This document shows, in pieces, positions 1 through 6,862 of a stretch of DNA of 64,000 bases. The number at the start of each line of letters is the position of its first letter. The first letter of the stretch is position 1. Source of the stretch: Chloroflexota bacterium (GTDB lineage: Bacteria > Chloroflexota > Anaerolineae > Anaerolineales > VGOW01); assembly GCA_016213135.1 (NCBI GenBank), contig JACRBQ010000004.1, forward strand, positions 1 through 64,000. Reading direction: 5' to 3'. The notes beneath the pieces are model-generated. The model was not told the origin of the DNA, searched no databases, and saw only the letters and a program-made list of their open reading frames with translations. Both the position numbers and the translations under genes were made by a program.

Positions 1-483
1 AAATTTCACTTCCACGATCAGTTCAGTATCGGCGGGGACATATCCAGCCAGTGGAGTCTCGCGCAACTCCGCGCCTTGCGTGACCACCGCCGCCTGCAAG
101 GCCAGCAGCGCCAGCAACATTTCCGGCGGGCCGTCGGGCGCAGTGAGCGCGCCGCCCACGGTAGCCAGTTGGCGCAGGCCGGGGTGCGCGGCGAGGTACG
201 CCGCTTGCGACAGCACCCCGCCGGCGAAAGTTTTGAAGCGCGGATAAGTGACGAGGTCTTGCAGCGAAGTGTGCGCGCCGAGGCGCACGGCGCTGCCGGT
301 TTCGGCCACGTAGCTTAAGTGCAGTTGACTCAAATCCACCACGGCTTGCGCCCCGGCATAAGGCTCCGCCGGCACGCGCGGCGCGCTCGCAATCGGCACG
401 GTGCGCACCGTGCTGCGTTTGAGCAAGGCCAGCGCGTCGGCAACGTCTGAAGGCCTATGGTATTCACGGATGCGATCGGTCAT
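1..483 (-). CDS. FAD-binding subunit of a xanthine/CO dehydrogenase-type molybdenum hydroxylase (3' end beyond window)
   Basis: Reading the minus strand from ATG at 483 gives about 161 residues with no stop, running off the window edge. The product starts MTDRIREYHRPSDVADALAL, the usual opening of the CoxM/XdhB FAD subunit, which passes electrons from the Mo/FeS subunits to FAD. A segment resembling the FAD-loop ATVGG (here LATVGGALTAPDG) is visible around residues 110-125. The expected length is about 280 residues, so the C-terminal part is missing. An AAGGGGA ribosome site lies 7 nt before the start. The yqeC and yqeB homologues directly upstream on the same strand suggest a selenium-dependent hydroxylase cluster. 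The family is clear; the substrate cannot be told. Confidence 0.85.
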   Translation of the reverse strand, partial: MTDRIREYHRPSDVADALALLKRSTVRTVPIASAPRVPAEPYAGAQAVVDLSQLHLSYVAETGSAVRLGAHTSLQDLVTYPRFKTFAGGVLSQAAYLAAHPGLRQLATVGGALTAPDGPPEMLLALLALQAAVVTQGAELRETPLAGYVPADTELIVEVKF

Positions 484-583
484 CGTGTCTCCCCTTGTCG
501 AAATAGTTTGATCCAGATTAGCACAAATCCCAACTCGATGCCAATAGTTTCATCTGTATGGACGGACGACGCCGCGCGGGCAT

Positions 584-1330
584 TCATCGGTGCTCTGTGT
601 AGTCAAGGATGGGGTTGTTTAGATGGGCGACTGCGCCGATAGCCACGCCGTCGATGCCCGGCCGGCTCAGCAACAATGTGGAAAGATGATCAGCCGCGCG
701 ACGTTGCGACTCAGTTTCGACTTTGTTGATCAGTGCGACACAGCGCGCGCCGGCGGGCACGTTCTTCCGCCCCCCGGCCGGATGAGCCAACACAGCCGCG
801 ATCATCTCCGGTGACACCACCTCGCCGGGAAACAGCCGGGCCACCCGCTCGGGCCGGTGCACGTGTTCGGCGGTCAGGGCTTGGCCCAACGCGTCAATGC
901 CCACGACGATAACGACGAGAGTGGTCGAGGCCGGGATGACCGGCTCGTGATCGGCGGGGGCTTTGAAGGGCCGCGTGCGCGAGCCGTCGGCTTCCACCAG
1001 CACTGCCTGCACGCCGGGGAGCGATCGCAGATTATCAACCTCCTCGGGCGCAAGCCCGTAGGCTTTGCCCTCCTGCCATTTCACTTCGCCGGTGATGAGC
1101 ACGTGCGGCGAAGTTTGCAGCGCGATCTGCAACGCGGCCAACGATTGCACGTGAACCGGGGCCAGGCGGCTCTGCGCGGCAAAGATGCGCGTGGTCGTGG
1201 TGGTGATGACTTTGCCGCCCGCCCGCACAAACTCATCGGCTAGGCAAAACATGGCGGTGGTTTTGCCCCCGCCGCCCACAAAGGCCACGACGCTGCCGGG
1301 GAGGATGCGGAGAGCGGTCGAAAACAGCAT
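584..1330 (-). CDS. yqeC: YqeC-like putative selenium-dependent hydroxylase accessory protein
   Basis: 248 residues. A P-loop GGGGKTT occupies residues 19-25, followed by a TTTTTRIF segment, then a conserved VEADGSR motif near residue 112 and INKVE near residue 202. This is the layout of YqeC, a P-loop protein found with selenium-dependent molybdenum hydroxylases; its reaction is not established. It lies between the FAD-subunit gene and yqeB on the same strand. A 64-nt spacer to yqeB is filled by a short-period TTTTGAGT repeat. The start at 1330 is the first ATG and leaves the P-loop at the usual distance from the N terminus. Confidence 0.85.
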   Translation of the reverse strand: MLFSTALRILPGSVVAFVGGGGKTTAMFCLADEFVRAGGKVITTTTTRIFAAQSRLAPVHVQSLAALQIALQTSPHVLITGEVKWQEGKAYGLAPEEVDNLRSLPGVQAVLVEADGSRTRPFKAPADHEPVIPASTTLVVIVVGIDALGQALTAEHVHRPERVARLFPGEVVSPEMIAAVLAHPAGGRKNVPAGARCVALINKVETESQRRAADHLSTLLLSRPGIDGVAIGAVAHLNNPILDYTEHR

Positions 1331-1400
1331 AAGTTTTGAGTTTCGAGTTTTGAGTTTTGAGTCAGGATCAACTCAACATTCAACACTCAAAACTCATAAC
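1331..1400. repeat. short-period TTTTGAGT repeat with inverted second half
   Basis: The left half repeats TTTTGAGT about three times. The right half carries the complementary ACTCAAAA-type units (CAACATTCAACACTCAAAAC), so the whole spacer between yqeC and yqeB can fold on itself. Similar spacers with different unit sequences recur elsewhere in the window. Confidence 0.7.
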
Positions 1401-2194
1401 TTTCCCAGCCACGTCAGCACCGCTTCCACTGCCCCGCCGCCCACGGCCAGCGATTTGTCGGAGATGGTGAAGCAGAATCGGCGTTGGCCGCGCGGGTCGA
1501 GGTCGCCAATTTTTTCGCGGGCGGCCACGGGAAGCCCGTCATGAATCAGCCCGCGCAGCACGCCCGGAAAGGGAGCGGCAATGGCCTGGCCGTCCACCGT
1601 GGCGATGAGATCGCCGGTGTGCAGCCTGTCGCCAATTTGCGCGTAAGCCTTCAGGCTGCCGGCTGCCGGGGCGCGCAGCACTCGCTCCCCCTCGAAGCCC
1701 AGCACTGGCTCGGGGCGGCCGGTGTCGGGCTGGGCAGCGCCTGCCCACAGCACCCGGCCCAGATCGTGCCCACGATTGGTTTCCACAACGGCGTGGCAAT
1801 TCTGCCCGACGACGAACCCCGGACCCAGCCCCACCACCAGCGAGGCGGCGTCCAGCGTCGAGTCGGCGGGGGCTTTGGTGAGTCGCGCGTCCACCACCAC
1901 CGAGGGCCGCAATGCGGCCATAGTTTCCCCGCCCGGATCCACCAGCACAGGGATGTCGCCTGCCAGTGCGGCAGGCAGGACATCCGGCAGTTCCGCCCGT
2001 CGGGCGCGCAAATCACCGATCACAAATTGGCCGTCGAACACGGCTTGCGCCACCGAGGCCATGCGGCGCACCACGCGCGGCTGGGGCAGTTCGAGCACCA
2101 CCACCGGAAAGCCCGATTGATGAAGGCGATGCGCCACGCCGGTGGCAAGGTCGCCGCCGCCGCGAATGAGGCAGAGCGTTTTTGGAAATAGCAT
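1394..2194 (-). CDS. yqeB: YqeB-like selenium-dependent molybdenum cofactor protein
   Basis: 266 residues from ATG 2194. The N terminus has a Rossmann-like IRGGGDLATGVAHRL signature, the middle has VVVDARLTK and GLGPGF, and the C terminus is a lipoyl-like barrel (GDLIATVDGQAIAAPFPGVLRGL). This matches the YqeB/EF2563 family of selenium-dependent molybdenum hydroxylase maturation proteins. Known for the family: genetic association with labile-selenium enzymes. Inferred here: the cluster yqeB-yqeC-FAD subunit continues past the window edge into the catalytic subunit. An upstream in-frame ATG at 2227 is possible but would lengthen the N terminus without homology support. Confidence 0.85.
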   Translation of the reverse strand: MLFPKTLCLIRGGGDLATGVAHRLHQSGFPVVVLELPQPRVVRRMASVAQAVFDGQFVIGDLRARRAELPDVLPAALAGDIPVLVDPGGETMAALRPSVVVDARLTKAPADSTLDAASLVVGLGPGFVVGQNCHAVVETNRGHDLGRVLWAGAAQPDTGRPEPVLGFEGERVLRAPAAGSLKAYAQIGDRLHTGDLIATVDGQAIAAPFPGVLRGLIHDGLPVAAREKIGDLDPRGQRRFCFTISDKSLAVGGGAVEAVLTWLGKL

Positions 2195-2286
2195 AAGGTG
2201 TGGAGGAGGATATAACATGCAGAACAATTATAAGCAAGGGGCAGTTGGAAGCGGGTACAATGCAGGGCCTCTCTCGCTGTTCACCT

Positions 2287-3534
2287 ATGATCTCTACTCG
2301 CTTTCCCGCATTCGCCTCGCGCGACTACCGGCTGTTTTGGTCCGGACAGGCAATCTCGCTCATCGGAACCTGGATGCAAAGCACCGTTCAGCCCTATCTG
2401 GCCTATCGCCTCACCGGCCAGCCGATTTTTCTGGGGGTGATCGGGTTTGCCACCACGCTGCCCGCGTTGCTGCTCACCCTGCCCGGCGGCGTGCTGGTGG
2501 AACGGATGGACAAGCGCCGGGTGGTGATTGTGATGCAAACGGTGATGATGCTGCAAGCGTTTGCGCTGGGGGCGCTGGCGCTCAGCGGCCACATTTCCAT
2601 CTGGCATATTGCGGCCCTGGCCTTTGTGCTGGGCGCGGCCAATTCCATTGAGATCATCGCGCGGCAATCGTTGATGATCGAACTGGTGGGCAAAGAGGCG
2701 CTGCCCAATGCCATCGCGCTGAACTCCACCATTTTCAACGCGGCGCGGGTGCTGGGGCCAATGGCCTCCGCGCCGTTTTTGGTGCTGCTGAAAGACAACG
2801 GCGAGGGCTGGGCATTCCTCGCCAACGGCGTCAGCTACCTATTTGTGATCGTGAGCCTGCTGCTCATCCGCACACGCACGCCCCCCGTCCCCGCGCCAAA
2901 GGGAGTCAGCGGCATGGCGCAGTTCCGCGAAGGGCAGCGCTATGTGGCCTGCACCCCGGTGGTGCGGCTGCTCATCGGCATGGCCGCCATGCTGGGGCTG
3001 GTGGGCGTGCCGTTCTCGCAACAGATTCCCGTGTTCGCGCGGGGCGTGCTGCGGCAAGCCGCCGACACGGCGGCCACAGTGGCCACGCGCAACAGTATGC
3101 TGGTCACTGCTGTGGGCGTGGGGGCGCTGGTGGCGGCGGTGTCGCTCACGCTGCTGAGCGGCACACGGCACAAGGGGCGGCTGCTCATCGCCGGGCAACT
3201 GATGTTTGCCTCCGGGCTGATGGCGCTGGCGCTGACCAAAACGCTGGCTGTCACCCTGCCGCTGCTGGCGCTGGTGGGTTGGGGGCTGGTGACGCAGCTC
3301 GCCATGACCAACACCCTCATTCAACTGGCGGCGCCCAACGAACTGCGCGGACGGGTGATAAGCACTTACCTTTGGGCGCTGCAAGGCGTCGCGCCCTTTG
3401 GCAGTCTGCTCATCGGCGGTCTGGCGCAATGGCTGGGCGCGCCGACGGCGGTGCTCATCGGCGGCGCTGTTTGTCTGCTGGCCACCGTGGGCATTCACAC
3501 CCTCACGCCCACGCTGCGTCAATTCAGGGAGTAG
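2287..3534 (+). CDS. MFS transporter, EntS/MFS_3-like exporter
   Basis: 415 residues from ATG 2287, with about 12 hydrophobic segments. The N terminus FPAFASRDYRLFWSGQAIS and the intracellular loop PGGVLVERMDKRRVV (loop 2-3 signature of MFS) identify an MFS_3/EntS-type drug or siderophore exporter. The C-terminal half has a second signature-like loop, APNELRGRVIS. The frame stays open upstream to 2200, but homology begins at about 2287 and a TACAAT -10 box lies at 2256-2261. The gene is divergent from yqeB. Its cargo is unknown. Confidence 0.85.
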   Translation: MISTRFPAFASRDYRLFWSGQAISLIGTWMQSTVQPYLAYRLTGQPIFLGVIGFATTLPALLLTLPGGVLVERMDKRRVVIVMQTVMMLQAFALGALALSGHISIWHIAALAFVLGAANSIEIIARQSLMIELVGKEALPNAIALNSTIFNAARVLGPMASAPFLVLLKDNGEGWAFLANGVSYLFVIVSLLLIRTRTPPVPAPKGVSGMAQFREGQRYVACTPVVRLLIGMAAMLGLVGVPFSQQIPVFARGVLRQAADTAATVATRNSMLVTAVGVGALVAAVSLTLLSGTRHKGRLLIAGQLMFASGLMALALTKTLAVTLPLLALVGWGLVTQLAMTNTLIQLAAPNELRGRVISTYLWALQGVAPFGSLLIGGLAQWLGAPTAVLIGGAVCLLATVGIHTLTPTLRQFRE

Positions 3535-3539
3535 TGGCA

Positions 3540-3545
3540 TATAAT
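3540..3545 (+). promoter_or_regulatory. -10 box (TATAAT) of a probably leaderless gene
   Basis: A perfect TATAAT with exactly 7 nt between its last base and the ATG at 3553 puts the expected +1 at the start codon. No Shine-Dalgarno sequence can fit. Confidence 0.6.
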
Positions 3546-3552
3546 CGCGCCG

Positions 3553-4482
3553 ATGATCAAACGACTGGCCCTCATTCTTTTTTTGACGGCGGGGTGCGCG
3601 GGGACGCCGACCCCGACCCCGACGCCCGCCCCGACGCCCGCGTTGAAGGCGCTGCCCACTCACCCGCCGCCAACGCTGGCGGCCGGCCCCACCGCCCTGC
3701 CCGCCGCGACCCCTGCCCCTGCGCCCACCGCGCGGGCGGCCCCCACGCCCGCACCCATCCCCTACGTGGTGCAGAGCGGCGACACGTTCATTGGCATTGC
3801 GGCGCAACACAACGTGACGCTGGAGGCGCTGGAGGCGTTGAACATGGGCATCGATCCGGCGAATCTCAAACCGGGGCAAACGATTCTGCTGCCGCCCGAG
3901 GCGGCCAATACCGCGCCGGCGTCCGCCGGGCCGCTAGCGGTGAGCGTGCCGCCGTTTGCCTGCAGGCCCACACCTGCCGCGAGTCTGTTGTGCCTCACGG
4001 AGTTTGTGAACACCACGGCTCAGCCCGTTGCCAATGTTTCGGTAAAGGCGACGCTGGAGTCGGGCGAGTGGGCGGTGGCGTATGCGCCGCTGGATGTGAT
4101 TCCGCCGGGCAGCGCCACGCCGCTGGCGGCGGTGTTTGCGGCCGGCAGCGCGGCCACGGCAGCGGCCACCGTGCTCACGGCAGACCCCGGCGGCGGGCTG
4201 GCAGCGCGGTTTGTGTGGCTCACGGTGAGTGAGGTGACCGGCGCGCCCGCTGCGGCGGGGTTCACGCTCAGCGGCGCGGTGACCAATCCGACCGCGAGCG
4301 CAGTGCGTTCGGTGACGGTGGTGGCAACCCTGTATAATGCGGCAGGCCAGGTCACGGGCTATCGCGCGGTAAGCCTGACCGGATCGCTAGAGGGCACGGC
4401 AAGTCAATCGTTTTCTGTGGCGCTGCCGGGCGTGAACAACGCGGCCCGGTGGGCCGTTGTCGCACAGGGACGGGCGCCATGA
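3553..4482 (+). CDS. LysM-domain lipoprotein with Pro/Thr-rich linker
   Basis: 309 residues. A short lipoprotein signal ends in TAGC (Cys15), followed by about 60 residues of Thr-Pro-Ala repeats. One LysM domain (YVVQSGDTFIGIAAQHN ... LKPGQTILLPP) occupies about residues 73-116. The C-terminal 180 residues are beta-rich and resemble FxLYD-type extracellular domains (EFVNTTAQPVANVSVKATL; SGAVTNPTASAVRSVTV). The product is probably anchored at the cell surface and binds a glycan such as peptidoglycan. A TATAAT box ends 7 nt before the ATG, so the mRNA is probably leaderless. The stop overlaps the start of the acyltransferase gene. Confidence 0.8.
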   Translation: MIKRLALILFLTAGCAGTPTPTPTPAPTPALKALPTHPPPTLAAGPTALPAATPAPAPTARAAPTPAPIPYVVQSGDTFIGIAAQHNVTLEALEALNMGIDPANLKPGQTILLPPEAANTAPASAGPLAVSVPPFACRPTPAASLLCLTEFVNTTAQPVANVSVKATLESGEWAVAYAPLDVIPPGSATPLAAVFAAGSAATAAATVLTADPGGGLAARFVWLTVSEVTGAPAAAGFTLSGAVTNPTASAVRSVTVVATLYNAAGQVTGYRAVSLTGSLEGTASQSFSVALPGVNNAARWAVVAQGRAP

Positions 4483-5177
4483 CTGAAAGACCCATCGTAA
4501 CGGCCATCATCACAGTTTTCGATTGGATTTTCCAGCTGCTATCGCACACTCGCTACGTGGGGCGCGAGAACATTCCGCAGCACGGGCCGTTCCTGATCGT
4601 AGTTAATCACCTGAGTTATACAGACGCGCCGTTGGTGGCGGTCGGGGTGCGCCACCCGGGCATGGTGGCGCTGGCCGCCGACACCTATCGCACCAACCCG
4701 TTTTTCCGGTGGCTGGTGGAAACGGTGGGCGGGGTGTGGATCAATCGCGGCTCGAGTGACCGGGGGGCCATCAAAGCGGCGGTGGAGGTGCTGGGCAAAG
4801 GCATGATTTTGGGCATATCGCCGGAGGGCACGCGCAGCAGGGTGACGCACGCGATGATGCAGGGCAAGACCGGCGCGGCGTTCATTGCCAGCAAAGTGGG
4901 CGTGCCGGTGTTGCCCATTGGCATCGCCGGCACCGATAAGGTATTCTCCGATCTCAGGCGGCTGCGGCGGCCGAAGATCGTTTTCAACATTGGCCCGACG
5001 TTCATGCTGCCGCCGCTCGAAGGCCCAAACAAGAGCAAGCTGCTGGAAGAGTTCACGCACGAGATTATGTGCCGCATTGGCGCACTGCTGCCGGAGCGAT
5101 ACCACGGGGTGTACACCGGCGACCCGCGCATTGAGGAGATTCGCAACGGCGCGGCCCGGTGGGAAGAACGCGGATAA
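4479..5177 (+). CDS. plsC: 1-acyl-sn-glycerol-3-phosphate acyltransferase (PlsC family)
   Basis: 232 residues. Acyltransferase motif I is NHLSYTD with the HX4D pair at His44/Asp49. Motif III is PEGTRSR, and a later VLPIGIAGTDKVF gives motif IV. The enzyme would acylate lysophosphatidate in the membrane during phospholipid synthesis. ATG 4479 overlaps the TGA of the LysM gene (ATGA), which implies translational coupling. An ORF extension to 4449 only reads the end of the previous gene. The exact acyl acceptor is not provable from the sequence. Confidence 0.85.
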   Translation: MTERPIVTAIITVFDWIFQLLSHTRYVGRENIPQHGPFLIVVNHLSYTDAPLVAVGVRHPGMVALAADTYRTNPFFRWLVETVGGVWINRGSSDRGAIKAAVEVLGKGMILGISPEGTRSRVTHAMMQGKTGAAFIASKVGVPVLPIGIAGTDKVFSDLRRLRRPKIVFNIGPTFMLPPLEGPNKSKLLEEFTHEIMCRIGALLPERYHGVYTGDPRIEEIRNGAARWEERG

Positions 5178-5207
5178 AAGCACCGGAAGAACCGGGAGTC
5201 ATTGCCC

Positions 5208-5441
5208 ATGCGCCTCATTCGCGCTTCTGAGATCGGGGAATACTTGTACTGCCGCCGCGCGTGGTGGCTGAGGCAGGTGCTGGGGCTGGCCTCGGTGAAC
5301 GTGCGCGAAATGGCGGCGGGCACGGCCGCCCACGCGGCCCACGGGCGGCGGGTGGGGATGGCGACGCTGATGCGCTGGGCGGCAATCGCGCTGGTGGCGC
5401 TGGCGATGGCCTGGGTGTTGCTCAACTGGGGCGGAAAATGA
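5208..5441 (+). CDS. N-terminal half of a membrane-anchored Cas4-like nuclease
   Basis: 77 residues from ATG 5208 (GGGAG ribosome site at 5194). The first 48 residues match the N terminus of Cas4/RecB-like (DUF83) nucleases: [18 protein letters not shown], with the first iron-sulfur Cys, then the GxxxH motif in [10 protein letters not shown] single transmembrane helix (about residues 52-73) follows and the ORF stops. The nuclease core (D, ExK) and the other three Cys lie in the next ORF, whose ATG overlaps this TGA. Positive residues before the helix put the N-terminal part in the cytoplasm. No cas genes or CRISPR repeats are nearby. See the findings for the split. Confidence 0.75.
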   Translation: MRLIRASEIGEYLYCRRAWWLRQVLGLASVNVREMAAGTAAHAAHGRRVGMATLMRWAAIALVALAMAWVLLNWGGK

Positions 5442-5950
5442 TCGCCGTCGTTTTCATCCTCCTCGCCATTGTGCTGTGGGTGCTGTCGCAGCGCACGCAG
5501 CAGGCCGCCGGGTTGCCCACGGGCGACGTGGTGTACACGGACGCCGGTGGATGGGGCCGTTTGCGGAGGCCGCTCGTGTCGCGCCGATTGCAGCTCACCG
5601 GCAAGCCCGATTATCTGGTGCGCGACGGCGCGACAATCATTCCGGTGGAAGTGAAAACGGGCCGCGCCCCGGCGGGCAGGCCGTACGACTCGCACGTGTA
5701 TCAGCTTGCGGCGTATTGCGCGCTGGTGACCGAGGCCTATGGTCGCCGCCCCACTCACGGTCTCATCAAATACAACGATCAAACAGTGGCCGTGGACTAC
5801 ACGCCCGAACTGGAAGCCGATTTGCTGAAAGTGCTGGAAGCCATGCGCGCCGACGAAACAGCGGAGCATGTGGAGCGCTCGCACCAATCGGCGGCGCGCT
5901 GTCGAGGCTGCGGCCTGCGCGAGGAATGCGACGAGAGGATAATCGGCTAG
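5438..5950 (+). CDS. C-terminal half of a membrane-anchored Cas4-like nuclease (PD-(D/E)XK)
   Basis: 170 residues from ATG 5438, overlapping the previous stop (ATGA). A transmembrane helix at residues 2-17 is followed by a PD-(D/E)XK core: GKPDYLV (Asp), PVEVKTG (Glu-x-Lys), and the RecB motif [14 protein letters not shown]. The C terminus [10 protein letters not shown] has the CxxC-x5-C spacing of the Cas4 iron-sulfur site. Together with the Cys in the upstream ORF this makes the four-Cys set of Cas4. It would cut or trim single-stranded DNA at the inner face of the membrane. The function outside CRISPR is unknown. Its stop codon lies in a long palindrome. Confidence 0.8.
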   Translation: MIAVVFILLAIVLWVLSQRTQQAAGLPTGDVVYTDAGGWGRLRRPLVSRRLQLTGKPDYLVRDGATIIPVEVKTGRAPAGRPYDSHVYQLAAYCALVTEAYGRRPTHGLIKYNDQTVAVDYTPELEADLLKVLEAMRADETAEHVERSHQSAARCRGCGLREECDERIIG

Positions 5951-6057
5951 TAGTTCACCGAATTTGGATCGCATAGTCGTAGCCTAGCCCCTTGTGGGCG
6001 GCGCACGCGCACAAGGCGCTAAGCTACACAGCGTTCTAACATTGGCGGACTACTAGC
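5946..6057. repeat. about 112-bp imperfect palindrome between convergent genes (MITE-like)
   Basis: The arms begin with a perfect 9-bp inverted repeat, GCTAGTAGT (5946-5954) and ACTACTAGC (6049-6057), and stay complementary for most of about 47 bases. The innermost part, TAGCCTAGCCCCTTGTG versus CACAAGGCGCTAAGCTA, matches at 15 of 17 positions. Both flanking genes take their TAG stop codons from the arms. It could be a small non-autonomous element, a two-way terminator, or both. Confidence 0.75.
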
Positions 6058-6862
6058 TTGCCCTGCTGCGGTATAGCCGCAGCCACTCGGCCAGCGACAG
6101 CGTCTCGGCGCGGCGCGTGGGATCAATGCCCGCCTCGCGCAGCATGGCCTCCACGGCATCGCCTTTCAGCCCCAGCCCGGCCAGCAGCGAGTTTTTGAGC
6201 TGCTTGCGCTTTTGCCCGAACCCCGCCTTCACCACTCTGAAAAATTTATCCACCGCCGCGCCCGAAAGCGGCGGTTCGGCGAGATCGATTCGCACAATGG
6301 CCGAGTCCACATCGGGCGGCGGGTAAAACGCCCCGGCGGGAATATAGCCCATATGGCGCGGCGCGCCGTAGAATTGCACGCTCACCGCCAGCAAACTCAT
6401 GTCCGGCGGCGCGGCGCAAATGCGGTGCGCCACCTCCCGCTGCACCGTGAGCACAATCACCGAGGGCCGGGCATCGGCTTCCAGCAAATGGCGGATGAGG
6501 GTAGAGGTGAGGTAATAGGGAATGTTGGCGACGACTTTTCCCGGCGGCGCATAATCGCGCCCCGGTTGCAGCTTGAGAATGTCGCCGTGGATCACGGCGA
6601 CGTTGGGGCAATCGGCCAGCGTGTGAGCCAGCACCGGCAGCAACCGGTCGTCGAGTTCCACAGCCACCACGCGCCCGGCGGCGCGGGCCAACTGCCGCGT
6701 GAGGCTGCCCGCCCCCGGCCCCACCTCCAGCACCGTGTCGCCCTTCGTCACCTCGCCCGCGGCCACAATGCGGTCGAGCACCGCCTCGTCGAACAGAAAG
6801 TTCTGCCCCAGACTCTTTTTGGGAGTGACGCCAAAGCGGCGCAGTGTGGCCCGCCAATCCAT
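6053..6862 (-). CDS. rsmA: 16S rRNA dimethyladenosine transferase (RsmA/KsgA)
   Basis: 269 residues from ATG 6862. The N terminus has PKKSLGQNFL, a KsgA hallmark. The SAM site is EVGPGAGSLT, the acidic residue after beta-2 is in VAVELDD, and the catalytic motif is NIPYY. The C-terminal domain ends RRAETLSLAEWLRL. The enzyme dimethylates two adjacent adenosines near the 3' end of 16S rRNA during 30S maturation. The start overlaps the TAA of the upstream yabE-like gene (TAATG). The gene order matches the yabE-ksgA neighbourhood of Gram-positive bacteria. The long N-terminal extension of the open frame is a shadow of the upstream gene. Confidence 0.95.
   Translation of the reverse strand: MDWRATLRRFGVTPKKSLGQNFLFDEAVLDRIVAAGEVTKGDTVLEVGPGAGSLTRQLARAAGRVVAVELDDRLLPVLAHTLADCPNVAVIHGDILKLQPGRDYAPPGKVVANIPYYLTSTLIRHLLEADARPSVIVLTVQREVAHRICAAPPDMSLLAVSVQFYGAPRHMGYIPAGAFYPPPDVDSAIVRIDLAEPPLSGAAVDKFFRVVKAGFGQKRKQLKNSLLAGLGLKGDAVEAMLREAGIDPTRRAETLSLAEWLRLYRSRAS

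Noticed and set aside
2142-2651. ORF with a strong GGAGGAGG site before ATG 2217
   Set aside because: It overlaps most of the first third of the MFS gene out of frame and its product shows no motif. The purine-rich stretch may be coincidental, although a short leader peptide cannot be excluded.
4329-4340. TATAAT inside the LysM lipoprotein gene
   Set aside because: It lies within coding sequence with no start codon at the right distance; a chance match.
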